A DNA stretch of 12,811 bases from Candidatus Buchananbacteria bacterium (GCA_030592165.1 JAUVKC010000019.1:1-12811), one strand, 5' to 3'. Shown: positions 1-6,739, numbered from the stretch's first letter. Made by a program: numbers and translations. The notes: generated by a model from the sequence alone, not told the origin.

Positions 1-2
1 AA

Positions 3-65
3 AGAGAAAAATGTTCAAACCCAGAATGTGCTTTTAATTCACCTAGTCAAAATAAAGGTTGGTAA
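3..65 (+). CDS. C-terminal end of an unidentified protein with a CX4C (zinc-ribbon-like) motif, 5' truncated
   Basis: The frame starting at base 3 is open from the window edge to a TAA at 63-65 and gives 20 residues ending in NKGW. It contains CSNPEC, a CX4C pair of the kind seen in the second half of zinc ribbons. A 13-bp hairpin follows 8 nt after the stop, as expected for a gene end. One other frame is also open, to base 105, but its stop lies beyond the right arm of that hairpin and its translation looks like low-complexity read-through, so this frame is preferred. The rest of the gene and its first cysteine pair lie outside the window. The motif recalls topoisomerase-type or other zinc-finger C-termini, but the fragment is too short for any family call. 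Confidence 0.4.
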   Translation, partial: REKCSNPECAFNSPSQNKGW

Positions 66-73
66 AATAAAAA

Positions 74-103
74 AAATAGGAGTAGTCTTAACTACTCCTA
101 TTT
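74..103. terminator. Perfect 13-bp hairpin, probable intrinsic terminator between the left-edge gene and trpS
   Basis: AAATAGGAGTAGT (74-86) and its exact reverse complement (91-103) flank a CTTA loop. It sits just after the stop at 65 and 13 nt before the trpS -35 box, so it plausibly ends the upstream transcript. On the plus strand the T-run after the stem is short (TTT, then AAAA). On the minus strand the stem is followed by a much better T-rich tail, so it may work in both directions or preferentially on antisense transcripts. Confidence 0.6.
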
Positions 104-116
104 AAAATTATATCTA

Positions 117-145
117 TTTACATATACTGAAAATAACAGTAAAAT
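117..145 (+). promoter_or_regulatory. Probable sigma70-type promoter of trpS (TTTACA - 17 bp - TAAAAT)
   Basis: The -35 box TTTACA (117-122) matches TTGACA at 5 of 6 positions. The -10 box TAAAAT (140-145) matches TATAAT at 5 of 6, and the spacer is exactly 17 bp. Initiation would be expected near 151-153, only 2-4 nt before the trpS ATG at 155, so the transcript would be leaderless or nearly so. This fits the lack of any Shine-Dalgarno before trpS. The same -10 hexamer with the same spacing is found before rnpB. Confidence 0.65.
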
Positions 146-154
146 AAACATATT

Positions 155-1141
155 ATGAAAAATAAAAAACAAATCGTTTTATCAGGGGTCCAACCAAGCG
201 GAGAACTTCATATTGGTAATTATTTAGGTTCACTAAAAAATTTCGTCGAACTTCAAAACAAATATGATTGTTATTTTTTCTTAGCTACCTATCATTCTAT
301 TTCAGGAGATTATGATCCTAAAATTAAAAAACAACAAATTTTAGATTTAGCGATTGATTTTCTGGCTGTTGGTCTTGATCCCAAAAAATGTGTTATTTTT
401 AATCAAATTGATATACCTGCCAGCCCAGAATTAGCCTGGATTTTTAATACTTTAACTCCTATTTCAGAACTTGCAAGAATGACTCAATTTAAAGATAAAT
501 CTTCTCATCAAGTAAAAAATATCAACGCCGGACTTTTAACTTATCCAACCTTACAAGCTGCTGATATTCTTTTGTACCATCCAAATTATGTCCCTGTTGG
601 CATAGATCAAATTCAACATCTTGAATTAACAAATAAAATTGTTCGTTGGTTTAATAATAAATACGGAAATTACTTCAAAGAGATCAAACCACTTTTAACT
701 CAAGTCCCAAAAGTAATGTCACTAGTTGAACCTGATAAAAAAATGTCGAAAAGTTCAGGTCCTAAACATTATATTGCTATTAATGATTCTCCAAAAATTA
801 TTGAAGAAAAACTAAAAAAAGCAGTTACTGGAGTAGGGACAGAAAAAGATATACCTCAAGGAGCTATAAATTTAATAACTTTATTAAATGAATTTGGCAC
901 CCAAAAAGAAGTTAAAAAGTTTGAAGCTGAAATTAAAAATAATACTATCAAATATTCTGAACTTAAATCTGTTTTAGCTAAAAATATTAGTGAATATTTT
1001 GCACCTTATAGAGCTAAAAGAAAAGAATTAGCTAAAAATCCTGAAAAGGTTCGGGCAATATTAGCTCAAGGAGCTGTCAAAGCCCAAAAGATTGCTCAAG
1101 AGACGTTAAATGAAGTAAAATCAAGAATTGGTGTTTTATAA
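155..1141 (+). CDS. trpS: Tryptophan--tRNA ligase (TrpRS, class Ic)
   Basis: This enzyme charges tRNA-Trp with tryptophan using ATP, in the cytoplasm. The 328-residue length is typical of compact bacterial TrpRS. Class I signatures are clear: the PSGELHIGN segment at residues 14-22 holds the HIGH-type motif (HIGN), and KMSKS lies at 196-200. The AAD of QAADILL (135-137) and GIDQ (149-152) are the usual TrpRS active-site landmarks, with the AAD aspartate expected to contact the indole nitrogen of tryptophan. The ATG at 155 is chosen because the alignable N-terminus (IVLSGVQPSG) begins six residues later and the promoter ends 9 nt upstream. There is no Shine-Dalgarno. The gene appears to be monocistronic, followed after about 70 nt by the separate rnpB promoter; no clear terminator is seen between them, only a T8/A7 tract at 1173-1187. 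The family call is secure. Confidence 0.97.
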   Translation: MKNKKQIVLSGVQPSGELHIGNYLGSLKNFVELQNKYDCYFFLATYHSISGDYDPKIKKQQILDLAIDFLAVGLDPKKCVIFNQIDIPASPELAWIFNTLTPISELARMTQFKDKSSHQVKNINAGLLTYPTLQAADILLYHPNYVPVGIDQIQHLELTNKIVRWFNNKYGNYFKEIKPLLTQVPKVMSLVEPDKKMSKSSGPKHYIAINDSPKIIEEKLKKAVTGVGTEKDIPQGAINLITLLNEFGTQKEVKKFEAEIKNNTIKYSELKSVLAKNISEYFAPYRAKRKELAKNPEKVRAILAQGAVKAQKIAQETLNEVKSRIGVL

Positions 1142-1210
1142 TAAAAGCTATCTGACCTCGGAGTGGAAACTTGTTTTTTTTAAAAAAAGCAAAAAATTGA
1201 CCATGACGGG

Positions 1211-1239
1211 TTGACAAAATTGGTAAAATATAGTAAAAT
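1211..1239 (+). promoter_or_regulatory. Probable rnpB promoter (TTGACA - 17 bp - TAAAAT)
   Basis: A perfect consensus -35 TTGACA (1211-1216), a 17-bp spacer and -10 TAAAAT (1234-1239) lie just upstream of the RNase P RNA. Initiation is expected near 1245-1247, about 24 nt before the P1 helix. It is the best promoter match in the window, as expected for a stable RNA gene. Confidence 0.75.
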
Positions 1240-1248
1240 CATATATAT

Positions 1249-1264
1249 CCCTAATTTTTTAGGG
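1249..1264 (+). other. Short hairpin at the 5' end of the RNase P RNA precursor
   Basis: CCCTAA (1249-1254), a TTTT loop and TTAGGG (1259-1264) form a 6-bp perfect hairpin. It lies between the expected transcription start and the first P1 base at 1270, so it belongs to the precursor leader and not to the mature core. It could protect the 5' end or mark a processing boundary. No function can be read from sequence alone. Confidence 0.4.
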
Positions 1265-1269
1265 CTTGT

Positions 1270-1705
1270 TCTAAATATCCAAATATGCAGAGATCGCTGC
1301 TCCGTAGCCTTGAGCGAAGGAGTAGAGGAAAGTCCGGACACCAACCCTTGTTTTGTAAGGGTAATGGTAAAGGGTAACGCCCTCCGGCCTAGTAGCAATA
1401 CTATGGTCAGGACCAGTGCCGCAGAGACTATACTAATCCACTGAAGCCTAGTGCAAAAGTGGATGAAAGGTGAAAAGTGTTTTGATGTTTTTGCTCTCGA
1501 GACAAAAGCTACAAAACTCAGCCTCTGGCAACAGAGTGCTTGTGGTAAACTCTACCTGGTGCAAGAGCAAACTCGGTTATATTTAACCGTTGAAAAAGTA
1601 GCTCGCGTGAGCCTTAACGTAAGTTAAGGCCAAGATAGATGATCTCTCATCCGAAGCCTTGTGTGAAGGGTGAACAGAATCCGGCTTACTATTTGGGTAT
1701 TTAGA
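1270..1705 (+). ncRNA. rnpB: RNase P RNA, bacterial class A (catalytic RNA for tRNA 5' maturation)
   Basis: This RNA is the catalytic subunit that removes 5' leaders from pre-tRNAs. CR-I is GAGGAAAGTCCGG (1325-1337) and CR-V is ACAGAATCCGGCTTA (1674-1688); their P4 strands frame the core. P1 pairs 1270-1284 with 1691-1705 (15 bp, one G-U). P2 pairs AGAGATC (1289-1295) with GATCTCT (1641-1647). The ACCAGTGC...CAGAGA stretch of the P8 region, AAAGGTGAAAAG (1466-1477) and GTAAACTCTACC...GCAAGAGC (to 1568) match the other conserved blocks. P14 is CTCTG-GCAA-CAGAG (1523-1536) and P18 is GCCTTAAC-GTAA-GTTAAGGC (1611-1630), both closed by GNRA tetraloops. P15 is GAGC/GCTC (1565-1568/1601-1604) and P16 is CGGTTA/TAACCG. 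The joining strand 1590-1600 lacks the usual GGU. Ends are set by P1; the transcript probably runs about 1246-1738. Confidence 0.95.
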
Positions 1706-1714
1706 TTAGGTTAT

Positions 1715-1738
1715 AAAAGGGCTTTAATAGCCTTTTTT
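1715..1738 (+). terminator. Intrinsic terminator of rnpB
   Basis: AAAAGGGCT (1715-1723), a TTAAT loop and AGCCTTTTT (1729-1737) form a 9-bp stem with one G-T pair, and the 3' arm runs into a T-tract. It lies 10 nt after the end of P1 and 20 nt before the next ATG. Some read-through could feed the sugar transferase gene, for which no separate convincing promoter is seen. Confidence 0.8.
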
Positions 1739-1757
1739 ATTTAAAACTTATTTATAT

Positions 1758-3179
1758 ATGAAAAAATTCGCTTTATTTTTTACTATAATTTTAGTGCCAT
1801 TAGACTTTATCATGATTGTCTTGGCAGCTATTTCCGCCTTTCTTATCAGAATTGGTAGTCTTGCTAGTGGAATAAGACCAATTATTACTACCCTACCATT
1901 TGGTACTTATCTTTTATTTAGCATCTTATTTGCCTTTCTTTGGTTAATAATTTTTGCTTTAGCTGGACTTTATACCATCAAATCGACCAGACAATTTTCT
2001 GAGGAATTTTCTAAAATAATCCTTGCTTGTTCAACGGGTATTTTAGTTATCATAGTTTCTTTCTTTTTAACTCGTGAACTTTCGTCTTCTCGTTTTATGC
2101 TTTTAGCTGCCTGGATATTAACAATTATTTATGTAACTATTGGCAGAGCCATTATTTATCGGGTTCAAAAACATTTTCTAAAACTTGGTTATGGAACACG
2201 AAGAATTATTTTAATTGGTAATGACAAAAATACGAAAATCATTAAAAATGAATTAAAATCAAATATTGATCTTGGTTATCACATCGTTGAAAGCTTTACT
2301 ACATTTAATTCTGATATAAAAATTCAAATTAAAGATCTTCATAAAACTGAAAGGATCGATGAAATCATTCAAGCTGATCCAACCCTTTCCAAAGATGCTA
2401 CTATGAATTTGATTGATTTTACTGAATCAAACAATATTACATTCAAATTTTCCGCTGATATCTTCAAAACAAAAACTAGCCATTTAACAATCGATACCCT
2501 TGCTGGCATGCCAATTTTTGAAATAAAAAGAACCAGACTTGAAGGCTGGGGCAGAGTTTACAAAAGAGTTTTTGATGTTATTGCCTCAGCGATTTTTATT
2601 GTCCTTGCATCTCCTATTATTTTAATAACCACTATAGCTATTAAAATTGACACAAAAGGTCCTGTATTTTTTAGCAAACTTGATGATGGAACTGAAGTAA
2701 AAAGAGTGGGTCAATATGGTAAGGCTTTTAAATACTTTAAATTCAGATCAATGGTTGATAAATCAGATTCTCAACGATATTCTGAGGCTTTACAAGAAAA
2801 AAACTTAAGAAAAGATTCACCGCTAGTTAAAATTAAAGACGATCCAAGGATTACTCGAGTTGGTAAATTTATTAGAAAATATAGTATAGACGAACTACCT
2901 GAATTATTTTTAGTTTTCACTGGTAAAATGAGCCTGGTTGGTCCTCGCCCACATTTACCAGAAGAAGTTGCTAAATATAAAGATTATCATAAAAAAGTTC
3001 TTGATATAAAACCAGGGATCACTGGTATGGCACAGGTCTCAGGACGTTCAGATTTAGCCTTTGATGAAGAAATTAAATTAGATACCTATTATATTGAAAA
3101 CTGGTCGCTTATGCTTGATGTCCAAATCCTCTTAAAAACTCCGAAAGTAGTTTTATTCCCAAAAAGAGAAGCTTTATAA
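1758..3179 (+). CDS. Polyprenyl-phosphate sugar-1-phosphate transferase (WbaP/PglC superfamily, long form)
   Basis: Family members transfer a sugar-1-phosphate from a nucleotide sugar to undecaprenyl phosphate, the first membrane step of surface glycan synthesis. Of 473 residues, about 1-140 hold four or five hydrophobic segments, the usual N-terminal membrane bundle. Residues 145-240 resemble the Rossmann-like region of long-form enzymes (RRIILIGND at 148-156). Residues 267-473 are the bacterial sugar transferase domain: a re-entrant hydrophobic helix (271-296) with its proline (P286), KFRSM (328-332), the catalytic Asp-Glu pair in SIDELPEL (D378/E379), SLVGPRPHLPEE and the PGITGMAQVSGR block. 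The nucleotide-sugar loop after GPVFF reads SKLDDGTEVKRVGQYGK, longer than the common Q-x-RVG form. The start has no Shine-Dalgarno. The gene stands alone between the rnpB terminator and its own terminator. The sugar substrate cannot be predicted. Confidence 0.92.
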   Translation: MKKFALFFTIILVPLDFIMIVLAAISAFLIRIGSLASGIRPIITTLPFGTYLLFSILFAFLWLIIFALAGLYTIKSTRQFSEEFSKIILACSTGILVIIVSFFLTRELSSSRFMLLAAWILTIIYVTIGRAIIYRVQKHFLKLGYGTRRIILIGNDKNTKIIKNELKSNIDLGYHIVESFTTFNSDIKIQIKDLHKTERIDEIIQADPTLSKDATMNLIDFTESNNITFKFSADIFKTKTSHLTIDTLAGMPIFEIKRTRLEGWGRVYKRVFDVIASAIFIVLASPIILITTIAIKIDTKGPVFFSKLDDGTEVKRVGQYGKAFKYFKFRSMVDKSDSQRYSEALQEKNLRKDSPLVKIKDDPRITRVGKFIRKYSIDELPELFLVFTGKMSLVGPRPHLPEEVAKYKDYHKKVLDIKPGITGMAQVSGRSDLAFDEEIKLDTYYIENWSLMLDVQILLKTPKVVLFPKREAL

Positions 3180-3190
3180 CTCACAAATTC

Positions 3191-3232
3191 TCAAGCAAAA
3201 AATCTCCGCTTTAGCGGTTTTTTTTTGCTTGA
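3191..3232. terminator. Strong two-tier hairpin terminator after the sugar transferase gene
   Basis: The inner stem CCGC-TTTA-GCGG (3206-3217) is followed by nine Ts, a standard intrinsic terminator. An outer 12-bp perfect stem, TCAAGCAAAAAA (3191-3202) with TTTTTTGCTTGA (3221-3232), encloses it across a 3x3 internal loop. The structure is nearly symmetric and could terminate transcripts in both directions. It separates the sugar transferase from the downstream glycosyltransferase operon. Confidence 0.85.
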
Positions 3233-3257
3233 TTTTTCCTCGTAATTACGCTAAGAT
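3229..3257 (+). promoter_or_regulatory. Weak candidate promoter for the glycosyltransferase operon
   Basis: TTGATT (3229-3234), a 17-bp spacer and TAAGAT (3252-3257) give 4 of 6 matches at each box. The operon starting at 3363 needs a promoter downstream of the terminator at 3191-3232, and this is the better of the candidates seen. It would give a leader of about 100 nt, unlike the nearly leaderless trpS arrangement, and its -35 box overlaps the terminator arm. Confidence 0.3.
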
Positions 3258-3323
3258 ACGAATATACTAATTTTTCACAAATCATACAAATATAGACATA
3301 AAAATTAATTAATTTTAAATAAA

Positions 3324-3358
3324 ATTCGTAAATTCGTATTTTATTCGTAGATTCGTAT
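3324..3358 (+). repeat. Two direct copies of a 16-bp ATTCGTA-based repeat upstream of the operon
   Basis: ATTCGTAAATTCGTAT (3324-3339) and ATTCGTAGATTCGTAT (3343-3358) differ at one base and are spaced 19 bp start to start. Each copy is itself two ATTCGTA units. An inverted match to the end of the array, GATACGAAT, occurs at 3255-3263, and CGTAATTACG at 3241-3250 is a self-palindrome of similar flavour. The array ends 4 nt before the first glycosyltransferase ATG. It could be a protein-binding array, or a decayed or dispersed intergenic repeat. Confidence 0.6.
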
Positions 3359-3362
3359 CATT

Positions 3363-4466
3363 ATGAAGGTAGCCCTATTACATGATTACTTAAACCAAGC
3401 TGGTGGTGCAGAACGGGTTCTCTTGGCATTGTCTGAACTTTTTCCTGAAGCACCTATTTATACGCTAATTCATGATAAAAAAAGATTAAGTGGGTTTGAG
3501 AATAAAGATATCCGGACTTCTTTTTTACAAAAAATGCCCTTGGCCAGCTCAAAAATTCGTTGGTATTTACCCTTGATGCCAACTGCTGTTGAACAGCTTG
3601 ATCTAAGTGAGTATGATGTTGTTATTTCTTCATCCTCTGCCTTAATCAAGGGTGTCATTACACACCCTCATACTTTACATATTTGTTATTGTTATACGCC
3701 AACAAGATACCTATGGTCTGATACTCATCAATACCATAAAGATATTAAAGAGGGTAAACTAGTTAAACATATATTACCTATGTATTTGAGTAAATTAAGA
3801 CAATGGGATCATTCAGCAGCTCAACGAGTTGATCATTTTGTTGCCCAATCAGATTTTATTGCAAAAAGAATTAAAAATTATTACAATCGTGATAGTTCAA
3901 CGATAATCCATCCACCAACTGATACTGAGAATTTTTATATTTCCTCTGAAATTGGTAATTATTATTTACTTATTTCACGATTAAAACCTTATAAAAAAGT
4001 GGATTTAGCTATCAAAGCTTTTAATAAACTAAATATTCCCTTAAAAATTATTGGGATTGGTGAAGACGAAAAAAGATTAAAAAAATTAGCTAAAGATCAT
4101 ATTGAATTTCTAGGTGCTGTGCCAGAAGAAGAAAAAAGAAAACTACTTTCACAATGTATAGGTCTAATTCATCCGCAAGAAGAAGACTATGGACTAACCC
4201 CAATAGAAGCCATGGCTTCTGGAAGACCTGTTATTGCCTATAACGCAGGGGGAGCCAAAGAAACAGTAATTGATGGTCAAACAGGACAATTATTCAAGGA
4301 ACAGTCATGGGAGGCTTTGATTGATACAATAATTAAATTTAAACCAGACAAATATATTCCTCAAGAAACAAAGGCTCATGCTGAAAATTTCAATTCACAA
4401 AAATTTTATCAACAAATTAAAGAATTTGTAGAAACATCGTATCAGGATTTTAAAATTAATAATTAA
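3363..4466 (+). CDS. Glycosyltransferase, GT4 family (GT-B fold), first gene of the surface-glycan operon
   Basis: This is a retaining GT-B glycosyltransferase that would add a sugar from a nucleotide sugar onto a lipid-linked glycan on the cytoplasmic side of the membrane. The N-terminal domain opens with MKVALLHDYLNQAGGAERV, whose GGAER segment is the usual acceptor-side loop of GT4 enzymes. The block HICYCYTPTRYLW is characteristic of a WbaZ-like subgroup. The C-terminal Rossmann domain starts near YYLLISRLKPYKKVDLAI. The donor-binding EX7E motif is E274-DYGLTPI-E282, followed by AMASGRPVIAYNAGG. The length of 367 residues is normal and no membrane segment is seen. There is no Shine-Dalgarno. 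It is first of five co-directional genes, with 8 nt to the next. Mannosyl or similar transfer is common in this subgroup, but donor and acceptor are not determinable here. Confidence 0.92.
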   Translation: MKVALLHDYLNQAGGAERVLLALSELFPEAPIYTLIHDKKRLSGFENKDIRTSFLQKMPLASSKIRWYLPLMPTAVEQLDLSEYDVVISSSSALIKGVITHPHTLHICYCYTPTRYLWSDTHQYHKDIKEGKLVKHILPMYLSKLRQWDHSAAQRVDHFVAQSDFIAKRIKNYYNRDSSTIIHPPTDTENFYISSEIGNYYLLISRLKPYKKVDLAIKAFNKLNIPLKIIGIGEDEKRLKKLAKDHIEFLGAVPEEEKRKLLSQCIGLIHPQEEDYGLTPIEAMASGRPVIAYNAGGAKETVIDGQTGQLFKEQSWEALIDTIIKFKPDKYIPQETKAHAENFNSQKFYQQIKEFVETSYQDFKINN

Positions 4467-4474
4467 AATTTTTT

Positions 4475-5617
4475 ATGAAGATTGGCATTGATATTCGCTG
4501 CTTAATGAATAAAAATTATTCCGGAGTAGCTGAATATACTTATAATCTTTTAGATAATATTTTCAAAATTGATCAAACTAATAAGTATTTTCTTTTTTAT
4601 AATTCCAAAAAAGATATCAAAGAAAACTTACCTACTTTTGATTATCCAAACGTTAAGTTTAAAGGCTATAACTATCCGAATAAATTTTTTAACTTTAGTT
4701 TGAAATTTTTTAATTATCCAAATATTGATAAATTACTCGGTGATATTGATGTTTTTTTTACACCAAATTTCAACTTTCTAAGTCTGTCCAATAAACCAAA
4801 AAAGATAATCACTGTTCATGATCTATCTTTTGAGATATTCCCACAATTTTTTTCAAAAAAAAGGATTCTTTGGCATAAATTTATTAATCCTCAAAAATTA
4901 CTAAATTCAAACGATAAAATAGTCACTGTTTCTCAAAACTCAAAAAACGACATTATTAATCACTACAAAATAGATCCTAACAAAATAAATGTTATTCATT
5001 CTGGAGTTGATCATGCTTTATTTAAAAAATTAAAAAATTCCAGCCCTAAATTTCAGCAGATTATAAAAAAATATAATCTACCGAAAAATTTCATTCTTTA
5101 TCTTGGCACAATTGAACCAAGAAAAAATATTGAAAGTATTATTGAAGCCTTTTCATTACTAAAATCAAACAAAAAATTTCAAAACCTTTCACTAGTAATT
5201 GCTGGTGATAAAGGTTGGAAATATAAAAAAGTTTTTGATTTTGCCAAAAAATCACTTTATCAAAATGAAATTAAATTTATTGGTTATGTTGATCGTCAAG
5301 ATAAAGCTTATCTTTATAACCTAGCAAAAATATTCATTTTCCCTTCATATTACGAAGGGTTTGGATTACCGATATTAGAAGCTCAAGCCTGTGGTACACC
5401 TGTAATAACCAGCTTAAATTCTTCGTTAAATGAAGTTGGTGATGATTCAGCTTATTTAATTAACGCGGATCAGGTTAGTCAGGTTAAATCAGCTTTATTT
5501 AAATTACTTAGTAATAATAATTTAGCTCAAGAATATAGTCAAAAAGGGCTAGTAAACAGCCAAAAATTCACTTGGCAACAAACTGCCAAAAAAACTTTAA
5601 AATATTTAACTGAATAA
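4475..5617 (+). CDS. Glycosyltransferase, GT4 family (GT-B fold), second operon gene
   Basis: This 380-residue GT-B enzyme begins MKIGIDIRCLMNKNYSGVAEY, with the Gly-rich loop after the first strand. TVHDLSFEIFP and the TVSQNSKNDIINHY block are typical of GT4 N-terminal domains. The C-terminal donor domain starts at FILYLGTIEPRKNI, where the Arg-Lys after GTIEP is the usual phosphate-contacting pair. The EX7E motif is E294-GFGLPIL-E302, followed by AQACGTPVITS. It is cytoplasmic or peripherally membrane-bound, without transmembrane segments. It is 8 nt downstream of the first glycosyltransferase and 3 nt upstream of the third, so co-transcription is nearly certain. The next gene shares its N-terminal motif and overall layout, which suggests duplication. 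Donor and acceptor are unknown. Confidence 0.93.
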   Translation: MKIGIDIRCLMNKNYSGVAEYTYNLLDNIFKIDQTNKYFLFYNSKKDIKENLPTFDYPNVKFKGYNYPNKFFNFSLKFFNYPNIDKLLGDIDVFFTPNFNFLSLSNKPKKIITVHDLSFEIFPQFFSKKRILWHKFINPQKLLNSNDKIVTVSQNSKNDIINHYKIDPNKINVIHSGVDHALFKKLKNSSPKFQQIIKKYNLPKNFILYLGTIEPRKNIESIIEAFSLLKSNKKFQNLSLVIAGDKGWKYKKVFDFAKKSLYQNEIKFIGYVDRQDKAYLYNLAKIFIFPSYYEGFGLPILEAQACGTPVITSLNSSLNEVGDDSAYLINADQVSQVKSALFKLLSNNNLAQEYSQKGLVNSQKFTWQQTAKKTLKYLTE

Positions 5618-5620
5618 AAA

Positions 5621-6739
5621 ATGAAAATCGGCATTGACGCCAGAATGTATGGTAAAAACCAATCAGGCATCGGTACATATATAAAAAATATTACTGACCA
5701 TATTTTTGAATTAGATAATGAGAATGATTATTATCTTTTTTTGTTAGAGCCTGTTTATTCTCAATACTTACCACCAAATAAGCGCATTCATAAAATCAAA
5801 GCAACTTCTCACTGGTATAGTTATGCAGAACAAACTAACTTTTTAAACCAGATAAATAAACAAAAATTAGATTTAATGCATTTCCCTCATTTTAATGCAC
5901 CGATTTTATATTCTGGCAAAAGAATTCATACAATTCACGATATTACACCTAAATTTTTCCCTGGTCATAAACAAAAATCATGGTTTCGCAAAAAAGCATA
6001 CGAACTTACTATCAAAACTAGCTTAAAAAAATCAACTAAAATTCTAACTATTTCTAACCATACAAAAAATGATTTAATTAAGTATTTTAATGTTAAAAAA
6101 GACAATATAATTGTTAATAATTTGGGGATAGAAAATCACTTTAAGAAAGTGGAAAATTGTGCTAAAATTAAAGAGTTAAAAGCTCAATATGGGATAACTA
6201 AACCTTATCTTTTCTTTATCAGTGCTTGGAGAAATCATAAGAATTTTGAAGGTCTTATTAAAGCCTTTGAAATGGTAAATAAACAAGGTTTTGATTATCA
6301 ATTAGTTTTAGGAGGGAAAGAAGACCCTCACTACCTTAACATCAGTCAATTAATTGCAAAATCAGAATATAAAAATGATATTATCACTCCTGGATTTATC
6401 TCTGATGATAATTTACCTGCTATTTATACTGAGGCACAAATATTTGTTATCCCTTCATTTTACGAAGGGTTTGGCATTATTGGACTTGAAGCCATGGCTT
6501 GCCAAACACCCGTAACATCCTCAAATACTAGTTCTTTACCAGAAATTTTAGGTGACGCTGCATTATATTTTGACCCTAAAAACAGACAGGATATTTCAAA
6601 TAAAATTATTAAGTTAATCAATGATCAAGAACTTCAATCCCAGTTAATTATAAAAGGACTTGAACAAATAAAAAAATATTCTTGGTCAAATTGTGCAAAA
6701 CAAACGCTTGGTACATACAAAGATATACTCAATCAATAA
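5621..6739 (+). CDS. Glycosyltransferase, GT4 family (GT-B fold), third operon gene
   Basis: This 372-residue GT4-type enzyme begins MKIGIDARMYGKNQSGIGTY, closely parallel to the preceding gene. TIHDITPKFFPG and TISNHTKNDLIKYF match the corresponding blocks there. The donor domain starts at YLFFISAWRNHKNF. The EX7E motif is E282-GFGIIGL-E290, followed by AMACQTPVTSS. In the segment where many GT4 proteins have an R-K pair after the first strand, this protein reads SAWRNHKN, a modest deviation. The start lies 3 nt after the previous stop, with no Shine-Dalgarno, so translation may depend on coupling. It probably adds a successive sugar to the same lipid-linked glycan as its neighbours. Specificity is not readable from sequence. 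Confidence 0.93.
   Translation: MKIGIDARMYGKNQSGIGTYIKNITDHIFELDNENDYYLFLLEPVYSQYLPPNKRIHKIKATSHWYSYAEQTNFLNQINKQKLDLMHFPHFNAPILYSGKRIHTIHDITPKFFPGHKQKSWFRKKAYELTIKTSLKKSTKILTISNHTKNDLIKYFNVKKDNIIVNNLGIENHFKKVENCAKIKELKAQYGITKPYLFFISAWRNHKNFEGLIKAFEMVNKQGFDYQLVLGGKEDPHYLNISQLIAKSEYKNDIITPGFISDDNLPAIYTEAQIFVIPSFYEGFGIIGLEAMACQTPVTSSNTSSLPEILGDAALYFDPKNRQDISNKIIKLINDQELQSQLIIKGLEQIKKYSWSNCAKQTLGTYKDILNQ

Noticed and set aside
1211..1444. 77-residue plus-strand open frame and a 72-residue minus-strand frame (1180-1398) in the rnpB region
   Set aside because: Both overlap the RNase P RNA promoter and conserved core, have no protein-like features and are explained by the RNA gene.
3470..3658. 62-residue minus-strand open frame
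   Set aside because: It lies wholly inside the first glycosyltransferase, without a start signal or recognisable domain.
5341..5359. CCCTTC...GAAGGG inverted repeat in the second glycosyltransferase, with the same at 6451-6469 in the third
   Set aside because: It is produced by codons for the conserved PS(Y/F)YEG motif next to the EX7E glutamate, so protein conservation explains it.
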